Below, in pieces: positions 35,719 through 45,240 of a stretch of 64,000 nucleotides of DNA. The notes below the pieces were generated by a model that searched no databases, was not told the origin of the DNA, and saw nothing but the letters and a program-made list of their open reading frames with translations. How positions within the stretch are numbered: the first letter of the stretch is position 1; every line of letters starts with the position of its first letter. The stretch covers positions 62,001-126,000 of the forward strand of contig JAQWSC010000006.1 of NCBI GenBank assembly GCA_029243385.1, given 5' to 3'. The DNA is from Flavobacteriaceae bacterium (GTDB lineage Bacteria > Bacteroidota > Bacteroidia > Flavobacteriales > Flavobacteriaceae). The position numbers and the translations under genes were made by a program.

Positions 35719-36189
35719 TTAATTAAATTGGATAATAATTTTAGCTTTATTTATTTCGTTATAAAGCAGTGATTTTTCTTTTTCCACTGTTCGTTTTCCT
35801 TTTCCTATCGGTTTGGGCTCTCGCGCTTTCCACTGAAGAACCACGTTGTTGTCGTTTGCTTCTCGAATCGTTCCTTCAAACGCTTCTCCGGCATGAGTGT
35901 CTATTTTTATTTTTCGACCTATATTTTTTATATACTGTCGAGGCATTACTAATGGAGCCGTTGCATCTACCGAAGTTACTTCCAATGAAAAATCATATTC
36001 TTCACGATCCAAATTGTGTTCAATGTGTCGGCTGATATTCACACAATCTTGAAGAACAACTCCTTGATCACCATCTACAACCACACGAATGGCTGGACTT
36101 GAATCTATTGAAAAATCAATTAAAAATAAGGAAGGATGGTTGTCCAACACTTCCTCCAACAAATCTCGAACCGTTTTTTCAAAGTTCAT
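35719..36189 (-). CDS. rimP: Ribosome maturation factor RimP
   Basis: Small protein that binds free 30S subunits and assists their maturation. From ATG 36187-36189 it has 156 residues (MNFEKTVRDLLEEVL), with the RimP signature VVVDGDQGVVLQDCVNISRH and YDFSLEVTS in the N-terminal domain and an SH3-like C-terminal domain (RKIKIDTHAGEAFEGTI). A longer reading to 36249 starts at the edge of the -7 promoter box at 36247-36254, so the shorter start is preferred. First gene of the rimP-nusA-infB operon. Confidence 0.95.
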   Translation of the reverse strand: MNFEKTVRDLLEEVLDNHPSLFLIDFSIDSSPAIRVVVDGDQGVVLQDCVNISRHIEHNLDREEYDFSLEVTSVDATAPLVMPRQYIKNIGRKIKIDTHAGEAFEGTIREANDNNVVLQWKAREPKPIGKGKRTVEKEKSLLYNEINKAKIIIQFN

Positions 36190-36246
36190 ACTATGGTATA
36201 AAGAAGGGGACTTTTTGGTCCCCTCATTGTTTTCCGTTCTGCGATG

Positions 36247-36276
36247 CAAATATAGCGTTTTTTGTCGTATTACAAA
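36247..36276 (-). promoter_or_regulatory. Promoter of the rimP-nusA-infB operon (-33 and -7 boxes)
   Basis: On the minus strand TTTG (36276-36273), an 18-base spacer, then TATATTTG (36254-36247): both halves of the Bacteroidota promoter with near-normal spacing. The leader would be about 50 bases. Confidence 0.7.
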
Positions 36277-36312
36277 AATTTAATCCATTCCTAGCATTTC
36301 ATCGAGGTCTAA

Positions 36313-36342
36313 CCAAAAAGCCCTCAGCATTTTGCTGAGGGC
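36313..36342 (-). terminator. Rho-independent terminator after tRNA-Gln
   Basis: Perfect 10-bp stem GCCCTCAGCA/TGCTGAGGGC (arms 36320-36329 and 36333-36342) with a 3-base loop. On the minus strand it is followed by TTTTT. It starts 5 bases after the tRNA 3' end. Confidence 0.9.
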
Positions 36343-36346
36343 TTTG

Positions 36347-36419
36347 TTGGCCTACTAGGGCTCGAACCTAGACTCTTCTGGACCAAAACCAGACGTGTTG
36401 CCAGTTACACCATAGGCCA
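36347..36419 (-). tRNA. tRNA-Gln (anticodon UUG)
   Basis: The complement folds into a full cloverleaf: 7-bp acceptor stem TGGCCTA/TAGGCCA with discriminator A, an anticodon stem TCTGG/CCAGA closing the loop TTTTGGT (anticodon TTG, reading CAA for Gln), and a T arm with GGTTCGAGCCC. The 3' CCA is not encoded and must be added by the CCA enzyme. It stands alone between rimP and the DUF2723 gene with its own terminator. Confidence 0.95.
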
Positions 36420-36537
36420 TAAACGAGGGGCAAATTTAAAACAAAGTTTTTGTTCAGCAAATAAATTGCAATGAAAATACGTTTATTGAAAATAGTTCGT
36501 AAGATTGTGTAAATTCGTACTCTTAAAAATCTTGTTC

Positions 36538-39500
36538 ATGGCGAGCCCTTTTGCATTTAAAAAATGGAATCGAATTTCGGGTTGGACAATCTTCGCGATT
36601 GCCCTTACTACCTTTTCACTTACAGTAGAACCTACCGCTAGCTATTGGGACTGCGGAGAATACATTGCTACTTCTGCCAAGCTTCAAGTAGGTCATCCTC
36701 CAGGAGCACCGCTGTTTCAAATGTTGGGTGCTTTTTTTGCCATGTTTGCCTTAGAACTTGAGTCAATTGCCCTAATGGTCAATATGATGTCCGTGTTTGC
36801 CAGTGCCTTTACAATCCTCTTTTTGTTTTGGACCTCAACACTGATCATTAAAAAACTTTTAAATAAAAACGAATCGCTCACCAACCAACAAGGAATTTTA
36901 ACCCTTGGTAGCAGTGCCGTTGGAGCGCTTGCCTTTACGTTTTCTGATAGTTTTTGGTACAATGCCGTTGAAGCCGAAGTGTATGCCATGGCAACATTTC
37001 TCATGGCGTTGCTTTTTTGGCTTGGGCTTCGTTGGGAACAAGAAATGAACACTCCTAGAGGCGATAGGTGGTTGGTTCTTATCTCTTTTGTGATTGGGCT
37101 TTCGTTTGGGGTTCACTTTATGGGATTGCTTGCAATTCCTGCTATTGGAATGATTTATTTTTTTAAAAATTATCCCAAAGTGACTCTCAAAAGCTTTGTA
37201 ATAGCCAATATCGTTTCGGTTGCCATTTTGTTGTTTATTTTTAAATTGCTGTTGCCGCTAACTCTTGCCTTTTTTGGAAACGCCGAAGTGTTTTTTATCA
37301 ATACTATCGGGTTGCCATTCAACTCAGGGACTGTCATAGCGGCTATTGTTTTTATTGCTTTCTTCTATTATGGGATTCGTTATACACGAAAGAAAAATTG
37401 GGTAAATATCAATACGGGCTTGCTTTGCATTCTGTTTATCCTCATCGGTTTTTCTTCATGGATCATGCTGCCCATTAGAGCCAACGCCAACACCGTTATC
37501 AACGAAAATTCTCCATCAGACGCCAGATTATTATTGGCTTATTACAATTTGGAACAGTATCCTGATACCTACCTGTTTTACGGACCTATGTTTTCAGACA
37601 TGTATGCAGGTCAAGACCCCATTAATCCTTACAAAGACGACAAACCTAAGTTTGAACGTGACGAAAAAAAGGGAAAGTATGTGGTTGTCAACGATTGGGA
37701 AAATGCACGAATCAATTCCAACAGCGATCATGAAGGGTTTTTGCCCAGAATGTGGAGCACTGAACATGCTGTAAACTACATGAACTATTTTGAAGTGTTG
37801 GATTTCTCGATAAAGCCCGAATATCGAGGGCAAGAAGAACTTGTTCAGGCAGTTCGACAATTTCGTTCTTCTTTCAATCAAGGAGACATTAATGCCGAAG
37901 AATACCATGAGTTTTTAACTCAGTTTGGAGCGTATTTGAATATTGATAAGCCTTCTTTTTTAGCAAACATCAAATACTTGCTTCAACACCAAATGGGCTA
38001 TATGTACTGGAGGTATTTTATGTGGAACTTTTCAGGGAGACAAAATGACGTCAAAGGCGAATACGACCCATTGAATGGCAACTGGATCAGTGGTATCGAC
38101 TTTATTGATAGTTATCGTTTGGGGTCTCAAAAAAACTTACCCGCTGATGTTGAAAACAACAAAGCACGCAATACCTATTATATGTTGCCGCTATTTTTTG
38201 GCGTAATGGGATTGTTGTTTTTGTATTATCAAGACAAAAAACGTTTTTGGGTATTGCTTGTCCTCTTTTTATTTACAGGGTTGGCTCTCAAAGTATATTT
38301 GAACGAACGTCCGTTTGAACCGCGCGAACGTGACTATGCGCTTGTAGGATCTTTTTATGTTTATTCCTTGTTTATTGGTTTGGGTGTATTGTCATTGTTT
38401 CAATCACTAAAAAAATATCTTGCTCCCAAAATAGCAACTCCATTAATAATTGTGAGTGCTCTGTTGGCAGTTCCCGTTTTGATGGCTTATCAAAACTGGG
38501 ACGATCACGATCGTTCGAATCGATATACCGCTCAATCAACTGCAAAAGCGTATTTGGACTCCGTAGATGAAAATGTAGGAGCCCTTATTTTTACCATTGG
38601 CGACAACGACACCTTTGCGCTCTGGTATGCCCAGGAAATTGAAGAATACAGAACCGATGTGCGAAGCATCAATACCAGCTTGCTGGGAACCGATTGGTAC
38701 ATTGATCAAACCAAAAGGAAAACTTATGAAAGCGAACCTGTAAAATCCCAACTCGTTCACCGCCAATATGCATATGGGGTTAGAGACTACATCAAGCACG
38801 AACCCATCCTTGACTCCGTTCGATGGGATATTAAAGATTTTATGAATTGGGTGTCGAGTGACAATCCTCGAACTCGTTACAAACATTTGCTCAAACAAGT
38901 GGATGCCGATTTGGATTTGATTCCAATGTCCACCCAAAATTTGGTTTACTATCCCACTAACAAAATTCGAGTTCCTGTCAACAAAGAGAACGTTTTAAAA
39001 AGCGGATTGGTTCGACCCAAAGATGCCGAGTTGATTGTGGACTATATCGATATTGATCTCCCCAAATCAGGAGTTTACAAAAATCAGTTGTTGATGCTCG
39101 ATATTTTAGCCAACAACGACTGGAAACGTCCTATTTACTTTACGGGGGGCAGTTACACTCCTTCAGAATATATGTGGATGAAAGACTACCTTCAACTCGA
39201 AGGGTTGGTGTATAAACTCGTTCCTATTAAAACCGAGATAGACTCCAGAAATCCCTACGAGATGGGGCGTATTGACAGCGATCGGATGTATGATATAGTG
39301 ATGAAATGGGATTGGGGAAATTCTAGCAGTTCTGCTATTTACCATGATACCGAAACTCGAAAAAATAGCATTTCGTTTAGAGGAAATTTAGCGCGTTTGT
39401 CTAGCACATTGATTGAAGAAAAAAAGAGCCAAAAAGCAGAAGCTATCATGGACTTGGCAATGGAACAAATGCCTATTGATTATTTTGGGTACTATACATT

Positions 39501-40092
39501 GGTAGAACCTTTTTTAGAAGGGTATTATCGAATAAATAAAGTTGACAAAGCACAACGTATTTTTGAGAGTCTTTCCAAAAAATATCAGGAATCATTGGCT
39601 TATTTTGCTGCGGTTTCCACTGAAAACCAGTATAATTTAGGAGAACAAATCATTACCGATTTGGAGCGTTATAGAAGCATTGTTGAAATGGTTGTTTTTT
39701 ACGAAGACACCGAAATCTTGGAGCGTGCTTTGGATGACTTTATACGTTTTACCAATTCGGTCAAGCATCTTTATGGCGACTATGAATATTTTACTCTCAT
39801 GACGCCTTTTGTTGAAGCCTATTATTCGTTGGGAGCCCTCGAAAAAGGACAGGATCTGTACGCTATTATTACAGGCGAATATCAGGAGCGGTTGGAATTA
39901 TTCGCTGATTTATCTTTCGCAGAAATGAAGGAATACTACGGAAACATTGCTACTGAAATTGAAGGGTATCGAATGCTTATTCAAGCCGTAAAACTTTATG
40001 AAAAAGACAGTTTTGCTTTGCAAGAACTTCAAAATTTTAACCAAAACATTGAGCCTTTTGAAAAGTTATTTACCACTTTGGTGGAACAATAA
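36538..40092 (+). CDS. DUF2723 (TMEM260-like) large membrane protein
   Basis: A 1184-residue protein from ATG 36538. The first 700 residues hold about 12 membrane helices with conserved YWDCGEYIATSAKLQVGHPPG near the N-terminus; the C-terminal third is soluble and helical, with TPR-like repeats. DUF2723 covers the human protein O-mannosyltransferase TMEM260 and many Bacteroidota proteins. An acidic DCGE motif in the first loop is in keeping with a GT-C glycosyltransferase. So protein O-glycosylation is a reasonable, unproven guess for this gene. A longer reading of 11 residues upstream is possible but lacks family support. It is convergent with the thioredoxin-like gene. Confidence 0.9.
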   Translation: MASPFAFKKWNRISGWTIFAIALTTFSLTVEPTASYWDCGEYIATSAKLQVGHPPGAPLFQMLGAFFAMFALELESIALMVNMMSVFASAFTILFLFWTSTLIIKKLLNKNESLTNQQGILTLGSSAVGALAFTFSDSFWYNAVEAEVYAMATFLMALLFWLGLRWEQEMNTPRGDRWLVLISFVIGLSFGVHFMGLLAIPAIGMIYFFKNYPKVTLKSFVIANIVSVAILLFIFKLLLPLTLAFFGNAEVFFINTIGLPFNSGTVIAAIVFIAFFYYGIRYTRKKNWVNINTGLLCILFILIGFSSWIMLPIRANANTVINENSPSDARLLLAYYNLEQYPDTYLFYGPMFSDMYAGQDPINPYKDDKPKFERDEKKGKYVVVNDWENARINSNSDHEGFLPRMWSTEHAVNYMNYFEVLDFSIKPEYRGQEELVQAVRQFRSSFNQGDINAEEYHEFLTQFGAYLNIDKPSFLANIKYLLQHQMGYMYWRYFMWNFSGRQNDVKGEYDPLNGNWISGIDFIDSYRLGSQKNLPADVENNKARNTYYMLPLFFGVMGLLFLYYQDKKRFWVLLVLFLFTGLALKVYLNERPFEPRERDYALVGSFYVYSLFIGLGVLSLFQSLKKYLAPKIATPLIIVSALLAVPVLMAYQNWDDHDRSNRYTAQSTAKAYLDSVDENVGALIFTIGDNDTFALWYAQEIEEYRTDVRSINTSLLGTDWYIDQTKRKTYESEPVKSQLVHRQYAYGVRDYIKHEPILDSVRWDIKDFMNWVSSDNPRTRYKHLLKQVDADLDLIPMSTQNLVYYPTNKIRVPVNKENVLKSGLVRPKDAELIVDYIDIDLPKSGVYKNQLLMLDILANNDWKRPIYFTGGSYTPSEYMWMKDYLQLEGLVYKLVPIKTEIDSRNPYEMGRIDSDRMYDIVMKWDWGNSSSSAIYHDTETRKNSISFRGNLARLSSTLIEEKKSQKAEAIMDLAMEQMPIDYFGYYTLVEPFLEGYYRINKVDKAQRIFESLSKKYQESLAYFAAVSTENQYNLGEQIITDLERYRSIVEMVVFYEDTEILERALDDFIRFTNSVKHLYGDYEYFTLMTPFVEAYYSLGALEKGQDLYAIITGEYQERLELFADLSFAEMKEYYGNIATEIEGYRMLIQAVKLYEKDSFALQELQNFNQNIEPFEKLFTTLVEQ

Positions 40093-40096
40093 CGAA

Positions 40097-40393
40097 CTAG
40101 GTAAAATCTCGCATTAAATTGATAAGCGTATTGGCATCTTGTTCGCCACTCTGTCGCCACACCATTTCGCCCAACTTGTAAATCATCAGTGTAGGCAATC
40201 CTTTGATTCTAAGTGCTTCTGATAAGTCTGCGTTTTTGTCAACATTGATCTTTATCACTTTCCCTTTATCTCCAAGAGCAGCGGCAACATCTCGCAAAAC
40301 GGGATGCATGTTGGTTGAAGGCTCACTCCAATCGGTATAAAAGTCTAACAGAATCGGAATATCTGCATCTATAAGTTCTCCAAATTTTGACAT
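40097..40393 (-). CDS. Thioredoxin-fold protein lacking both active-site cysteines
   Basis: A 98-residue thioredoxin domain, complete from beta-1 (IPILLDFYTDW) through the cis-Pro loop (IKGLPTLMIYKLGE) to the final helix. The usual WCGPC is replaced by WSEPS (Ser23, Ser26), so it cannot perform dithiol-disulfide exchange. There is no signal peptide, so it is cytoplasmic. The rest of the fold is well conserved, which suggests a binding or scaffold role. Its stop lies 4 bases from the stop of the convergent DUF2723 gene. Confidence 0.9.
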   Translation of the reverse strand: MSKFGELIDADIPILLDFYTDWSEPSTNMHPVLRDVAAALGDKGKVIKINVDKNADLSEALRIKGLPTLMIYKLGEMVWRQSGEQDANTLINLMRDFT

Positions 40394-40446
40394 AAGGCAC
40401 TTGTTTTAAATGATTTGGCTTTTACAAATGTAGTAATTTTTACAAA

Positions 40447-41673
40447 TTAGGTGCTACCGACCGATTTTTTTAGTGTAATTACAGTAATTTCGGGCCATAT
40501 TCCAACCCTGCCTGGATATGCCAAATAACCAAATCCACGATTCACATTTATGTATTGTCCCGCTTTTTTGTAAATCCCAGCCCAGTACTTATAGCGCCAC
40601 TTAACAGGGCTCCACTTGATCCACCCTGGAATCTCAATCCCAAACTGCATACCGTGTGTATGTCCGCTTAAAGTAAGCTGATATTTTGTAGGATCGGTTA
40701 ATACTTTCTCTTCCCAATGGGATGGGTCGTGACTCATTAGGATTTTAAAATCATCGGAGTGAATGTTTTTGGTTGCCTTTTGTAAGTCGCCTTTTTTCTT
40801 AAAACCTCCTTTGCCCCAATTTTCAACCCCCACAAGGGCTATTCGAGCTTCTTTCTTTTCGATATATCGAGATTCATTGAGCAACAATTCGAAACCCATT
40901 TCTTTTTGAAGCTGCATAAACAACTCCATGTTTTGCTTTTTCTCTTGAGGAGTTTTCCACGGAACATAATCTCCATAATCATGATTTCCTAAAACCGAAT
41001 ATTTACCATCTTTTGCAGTAATTTTTGAAAAAATTTCTTTCCACGGCAACATTTCCGATGCGGTGTTGTTTACAAAATCACCTGTGAACAACAACAAATC
41101 AGAACCTTGTTTGTTGATTAAGTCAACTGCATATTCGATTTTAGAGGGATTATCAAAACTACCGCAATGAACGTCTGAAATTTGCGTTATTTGATATCCA
41201 TCAAACGCATCTGGAAGATCATCAAACGACAAGGAATAGTTCAGCACTTTATAATTGTATTTTCCTTTGAACATTCCCATTAAAAGCGCCCCAAAGGGAA
41301 TCGCTGCCAAAGCCAACACCCATTGGCTAACAAAGGTTCTTCGTTCTTTGATAAACACACCTTCGGATGAATCAATAAAAAAATCAAGGATTGCCGAAAA
41401 GAATCGAACAACATCCTCTATGAAAAGCACACTGAAAAAAAGAAGTTTGGGCGCTGAAACTGTTATGAAAAATCCAATGGCATACATGGTGTTGGGAGAA
41501 AATGATTCGCGCCTGTATCCCGTAAACTGATAAAACAAAAACCCAAACGAAAGGATGGATAAAACAAGTGAGATTCCATAAAAAAATCCACTTTTTGTAC
41601 CTGTTTTAAATGCCTGATAAGTATATACCTCGAAAATGAGAACAATGATTGTAAAAACGATCCAACGAGTCAT
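40447..41673 (-). CDS. Membrane-anchored metallophosphoesterase
   Basis: A 408-residue protein with four N-terminal membrane helices (to about residue 130) and a calcineurin-like phosphoesterase domain. Metal ligand motifs are in order: ISDVHCGSF, TGDFVNN, LGNHDYGDY, LMSHDPSHW and SGHTHGMQFG. This matches the YkuE/YaeI-type family, some of which act on lipid phosphates or UDP-diacylglucosamine; the substrate here is unknown. The N-terminal multi-helix region is typical of the Bacteroidota version. Confidence 0.92.
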   Translation of the reverse strand: MTRWIVFTIIVLIFEVYTYQAFKTGTKSGFFYGISLVLSILSFGFLFYQFTGYRRESFSPNTMYAIGFFITVSAPKLLFFSVLFIEDVVRFFSAILDFFIDSSEGVFIKERRTFVSQWVLALAAIPFGALLMGMFKGKYNYKVLNYSLSFDDLPDAFDGYQITQISDVHCGSFDNPSKIEYAVDLINKQGSDLLLFTGDFVNNTASEMLPWKEIFSKITAKDGKYSVLGNHDYGDYVPWKTPQEKKQNMELFMQLQKEMGFELLLNESRYIEKKEARIALVGVENWGKGGFKKKGDLQKATKNIHSDDFKILMSHDPSHWEEKVLTDPTKYQLTLSGHTHGMQFGIEIPGWIKWSPVKWRYKYWAGIYKKAGQYINVNRGFGYLAYPGRVGIWPEITVITLKKSVGST

Positions 41674-41785
41674 ACTTCTTATTTTGTGACAACAAAAATA
41701 TAGGCTTAGTTGGAATAGTTGTCCTTTTTTGGAAAAAATTAAGGAATATCATGTTTTCTCATTTTTTTTAAGAGGAATCATTTTG

Positions 41786-41793
41786 TACTTTTG
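41786..41793 (+). promoter_or_regulatory. Bacteroidota -7 promoter box for polA
   Basis: TACTTTTG (TAnnTTTG), 42 bases before the ATG at 41836. It overlaps the beginning of a longer reading (41791), which argues for the ATG at 41836 as the start. Confidence 0.6.
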
Positions 41794-41835
41794 AAACACG
41801 TCAAAAACGACAACAATTCTTTCGATACCAAATTC

Positions 41836-44661
41836 ATGTCCAACCAAAAACGTCTTTTTCTCCTTGATGCTTATGCGCTAATTTTCAGAGGATATTATGC
41901 CTTTATCAAAAACCCGCGCATCAACTCAAAGGGAGTTGACACCAGCGCCGTGATGGGTTTTATGAACTCTTTACTGGATGTGATTAAGCGAGAACGTCCC
42001 GACCACCTTGCGGTATGTTTTGACAAAGGAGGGTCTGTAAGTCGAACGGAGCTTTTTGAAGATTATAAAGCCAACAGAGATGAAACACCAGAAGCTATAA
42101 AAATTGCTGTTCCTGTTATTCATGAAATTTTGGCAGCCATGCATATCCCAATTATTGAAAAGGCAGGTTTTGAAGCAGATGATATTATTGGGACACTTGC
42201 CAAACAGGCCGAAAAAGAAAACTTTTCGGTTTATATGGTTACTCCCGATAAAGATTTTGCACAATTGGTGTCCGAAAATATTTTCATGTATCGTCCTGCA
42301 CGAATGGGAAATGGTATTGAAATATGGGGCGTTCCAGAAGTACAAGCCAAATTTGATGTCGAACGTCCTGAACAAGTCATCGACTATTTGGGAATGATGG
42401 GAGACTCGGTTGATAATATTCCTGGATTGCCGGGCGTAGGAGATAAAACAGCTCGAAAATTTATCGCTCAGTATGGATCCATGGAAAACTTGCTCGAAAA
42501 TACCGATCAACTCAAAGGAAAACTAAAAGAAAAAATAGAAGCCAACAAAGAATTGGGGATGCTTTCCAAAGAGTTGGCAAAAATATTGTTGGATGTTCCT
42601 GTAAAATTCAACGAAAAAGAATATGAACTCAATACACCCGATATTGACAAAGTAAAAGCCCTTTTTCAAGAGCTTGAGTTTCGAAGAATGACAGAAAATT
42701 TATTGAAGATATTTTCTGTGGACAGCGCACCATCTCATGAAACGACCGCTCCAGAAAAAGCTCCTGAAAAGAAGGTTTCCGATTCCGTTCAATTTGATTT
42801 GTTTTCAATGCCCGGATCAGGCGAAGCAACTGTTGAAGCTTCTTCATTTAAAACCCTACAAAACACAACACACTTTTATCAAATTGCTAACAATCCTCTG
42901 GCCATTGAGTTACTTTTGAAAAAAATGGGAGCTCAACCCAGTGTTTGTTTTGACACCGAAACTACGGGATTGAACCCTATTAATGCCGAGCTAGTGGGTA
43001 TCGCCTTTAGCTGGGAAAAGCACAAAGGATATTATGTCCCCATTCCCGAAGAGTCATCAAAAGCACAAGAAATTGTTGAGAAACTTCGTCCTTTTTTTGA
43101 AAATGAAGCAATTGAAAAAGTGGGGCAAAACCTGAAATACGACCTCAAAGTATTAGAAAAATACAAGGTTCGAGTGAAAGGACCGCTATTTGATACAATG
43201 ATTGCGCACTATTTGATCAATCCCGATATGCGCCACAATATGGATGTTTTAGCAGAAACGTATTTGGGATACCAACCACAATCCATCACAGAGTTGATTG
43301 GAAAAAAAGGGAAAAATCAACTGAGTATGCGAAGTGTTGAGCTAGAGCAACAAACCGAATATGCTGTTGAAGATGCAGACATTACCTTTCAGCTTCGCAA
43401 TCATTTTGCTACTGAACTCGAAAAAGGAAATTTGACGGATTTGTTTCAAAAAGTCGAATTGCCATTGGTTAGGGTTTTGGCGGATATGGAATTGGCAGGA
43501 ATTCGAGTAGATACGGAGTTTTTAGGCTCGCTTTCCAAAACATTGTCAGAGGATATTGCTGCTTTGGAAAAACGAATTTTTGAACTGTCAGGAGAGCATT
43601 TCAATTTGGCTTCTCCAAAACAACTAGGAACCGTTTTGTTTGAAAAATTAAAACTCGTTGACAAACCCAAAAAAACGAAAACAGGGCAATACTCAACCGC
43701 AGAAGATGTCTTGTCGTACCTCGCCAAAGACCATGAAATTATAAAGGATATTTTGAATTGGCGATCGTTACAAAAATTACTTAACACTTATGTCGATGCG
43801 CTTCCAAAAGAAGTAAATCCTAGAACGGGTCGTGTTCATACAATTTACAATCAGGCGGTTGCAGCAACCGGTCGATTGAGCAGCAATCATCCCAATCTTC
43901 AAAACATTCCCATTCGAACTCCTCGAGGTCAACAAATCCGAAAAGCGTTTGTTTCAAAAAATGAAGATTTTGTGCTTATGGCTGCCGATTATTCGCAAAT
44001 TGAACTGCGCATCATCGCCTCATTAAGTGAAGACCCCGGCATGATGGAAGCTTTTAGGAACAATGAAGACATTCATGCAGCAACAGCAGCAAAAGTATTT
44101 AATGTTCCACTCACTGAAGTGACTCGAGAACAACGGAGCAATGCCAAGACAGTCAACTTTGGAATCGTATACGGGGTGTCCGCCTTTGGGTTGAGTAATC
44201 AAACTGATTTGACTCGAACAGCATCCAAAGAACTTATAGAAACGTATTATAAAACGTATCCTCAACTTCGAAAATACATCGCTGATCAAGTAAATTTTGC
44301 CAGGGAAAATGGATATGTAGAGACCGTTTTGGGTAGAAGACGGTACTTAAAAGACATCAATTCCCGCAATCAAGTAGTTCGAGGAGCTGCAGAACGCAAT
44401 GCTGTTAATGCACCCATCCAAGGAAGTGCCGCAGACATAATCAAAATAGCCATGCTCCATATTCACAAGCGCATGCGTCAAGAAAATCTTCGCTCCACTA
44501 TGTTACTACAAGTTCATGACGAACTGGTTTTTGATGCTCACAAAAGTGAACTTGAACTATTAAAAAAGCTAGTTAAGGAAGAAATGGAAAACGCCTACCA
44601 ACTCAATGTACCGCTCGTGGTTGACATCGGAATTGGAGACAATTGGTTGCAAGCACATTAA
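41836..44661 (+). CDS. polA: DNA polymerase I
   Basis: Repair and Okazaki-fragment polymerase, 941 residues from MSNQKRLFLLDAYALIFRGY. The N-terminal 5'-3' exonuclease (about 1-290) has GFEADDIIGTLA and GDSVDNIPGLPGVGDKTA. The 3'-5' proofreading domain keeps its acidic residues (CFDTETTGLNP, GQNLKYDLKVL, YAVEDADITFQL), unlike some bacteria that lost them. The polymerase domain shows motif A MAADYSQIELRIIA, motif B RSNAKTVNFGIVYG and motif C LLQVHDELVFD. The start was chosen from this conserved N-terminus and the promoter box at 41786-41793. Confidence 0.97.
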   Translation: MSNQKRLFLLDAYALIFRGYYAFIKNPRINSKGVDTSAVMGFMNSLLDVIKRERPDHLAVCFDKGGSVSRTELFEDYKANRDETPEAIKIAVPVIHEILAAMHIPIIEKAGFEADDIIGTLAKQAEKENFSVYMVTPDKDFAQLVSENIFMYRPARMGNGIEIWGVPEVQAKFDVERPEQVIDYLGMMGDSVDNIPGLPGVGDKTARKFIAQYGSMENLLENTDQLKGKLKEKIEANKELGMLSKELAKILLDVPVKFNEKEYELNTPDIDKVKALFQELEFRRMTENLLKIFSVDSAPSHETTAPEKAPEKKVSDSVQFDLFSMPGSGEATVEASSFKTLQNTTHFYQIANNPLAIELLLKKMGAQPSVCFDTETTGLNPINAELVGIAFSWEKHKGYYVPIPEESSKAQEIVEKLRPFFENEAIEKVGQNLKYDLKVLEKYKVRVKGPLFDTMIAHYLINPDMRHNMDVLAETYLGYQPQSITELIGKKGKNQLSMRSVELEQQTEYAVEDADITFQLRNHFATELEKGNLTDLFQKVELPLVRVLADMELAGIRVDTEFLGSLSKTLSEDIAALEKRIFELSGEHFNLASPKQLGTVLFEKLKLVDKPKKTKTGQYSTAEDVLSYLAKDHEIIKDILNWRSLQKLLNTYVDALPKEVNPRTGRVHTIYNQAVAATGRLSSNHPNLQNIPIRTPRGQQIRKAFVSKNEDFVLMAADYSQIELRIIASLSEDPGMMEAFRNNEDIHAATAAKVFNVPLTEVTREQRSNAKTVNFGIVYGVSAFGLSNQTDLTRTASKELIETYYKTYPQLRKYIADQVNFARENGYVETVLGRRRYLKDINSRNQVVRGAAERNAVNAPIQGSAADIIKIAMLHIHKRMRQENLRSTMLLQVHDELVFDAHKSELELLKKLVKEEMENAYQLNVPLVVDIGIGDNWLQAH

Positions 44662-44672
44662 CCTCAAAAAAA

Positions 44673-44700
44673 ACCCGTAAAAATTGTTTTTGGGTGTTTG
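44673..44700 (+). terminator. Weak terminator-like hairpin after polA
   Basis: ACCC-GT-AAAAA, loop TTG, TTTTT-GGGT (44673-44695) with a two-base bulge, then GTTT. It is less regular than the other terminators in the window. Confidence 0.35.
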
Positions 44701-44719
44701 CATTTATCATTTATAATTG

Positions 44720-44727
44720 TACATTTG
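44720..44727 (+). promoter_or_regulatory. Bacteroidota -7 promoter box for the rplM-rpsI operon
   Basis: TACATTTG (TAnnTTTG) lies about 40-60 bases before the possible rplM starts. Confidence 0.6.
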
Positions 44728-44765
44728 CAGCCCGATTCTAATTGGTAAAAACCAGTTGGATGGTA

Positions 44766-45239
44766 ATGATTAAAAATTTTAATGTGGATTCATTAAGTTA
44801 CAAAACAATTTCAGCTAACAAAGCTACCGTTGACAAACAATGGTTGGTGGTAGATGCTGAAGGACAAACTTTAGGAAGAATGGCTTCAAAAGTTGCCATG
44901 CTTCTTCGTGGAAAATACAAACCCAACTTTACACCTCACGTAGATTGTGGAGACAATGTCATTATTATTAATGCAGAAAAAATTGTTTTAACAGGAAACA
45001 AGTGGGAAGCTAAAGAATACATTCGCCACACAGGATATCCTGGAGGACAACGCAGTCTTACTGCCAACGAACTTTTTTCGAAAGATCCTGCTCGTTTGGT
45101 TGAAAAATCTCTCAAAGGAATGTTACCAAAAAACAAATTGGGAGCGGAATTGTTCCGAAACCTTAAAGTATATGTTGGCCCTGACCACAATCATGAAGGT
45201 CAAAACCCAACACTGATCAACCTTAACGATCTAAGATAA
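44766..45239 (+). CDS. rplM: 50S ribosomal protein L13
   Basis: Large-subunit protein L13 with family blocks WLVVDAEGQTLGRMASKVA, YKPNFTPHVDCGDNV, HTGYPGGQRSLTA and GMLPKNKLGAELFRNLKVY. The start is uncertain: ATG at 44760 or 44766 is possible, while the GTG at 44784 (VDSLSYKTISANK) matches the usual flavobacterial N-terminus best and would give 151 residues. I list the ATG at 44766. rpsI follows after a single base, the classic rplM-rpsI pair. Confidence 0.95.
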   Translation: MIKNFNVDSLSYKTISANKATVDKQWLVVDAEGQTLGRMASKVAMLLRGKYKPNFTPHVDCGDNVIIINAEKIVLTGNKWEAKEYIRHTGYPGGQRSLTANELFSKDPARLVEKSLKGMLPKNKLGAELFRNLKVYVGPDHNHEGQNPTLINLNDLR

Positions 45240-45240
45240 T

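Noticed and set aside
44742-44765. TTG at 44742 as the start of L13
   Set aside because: TTG start with no family similarity in the first residues; ATG 44766 or GTG 44784 fit the known N-terminus far better.
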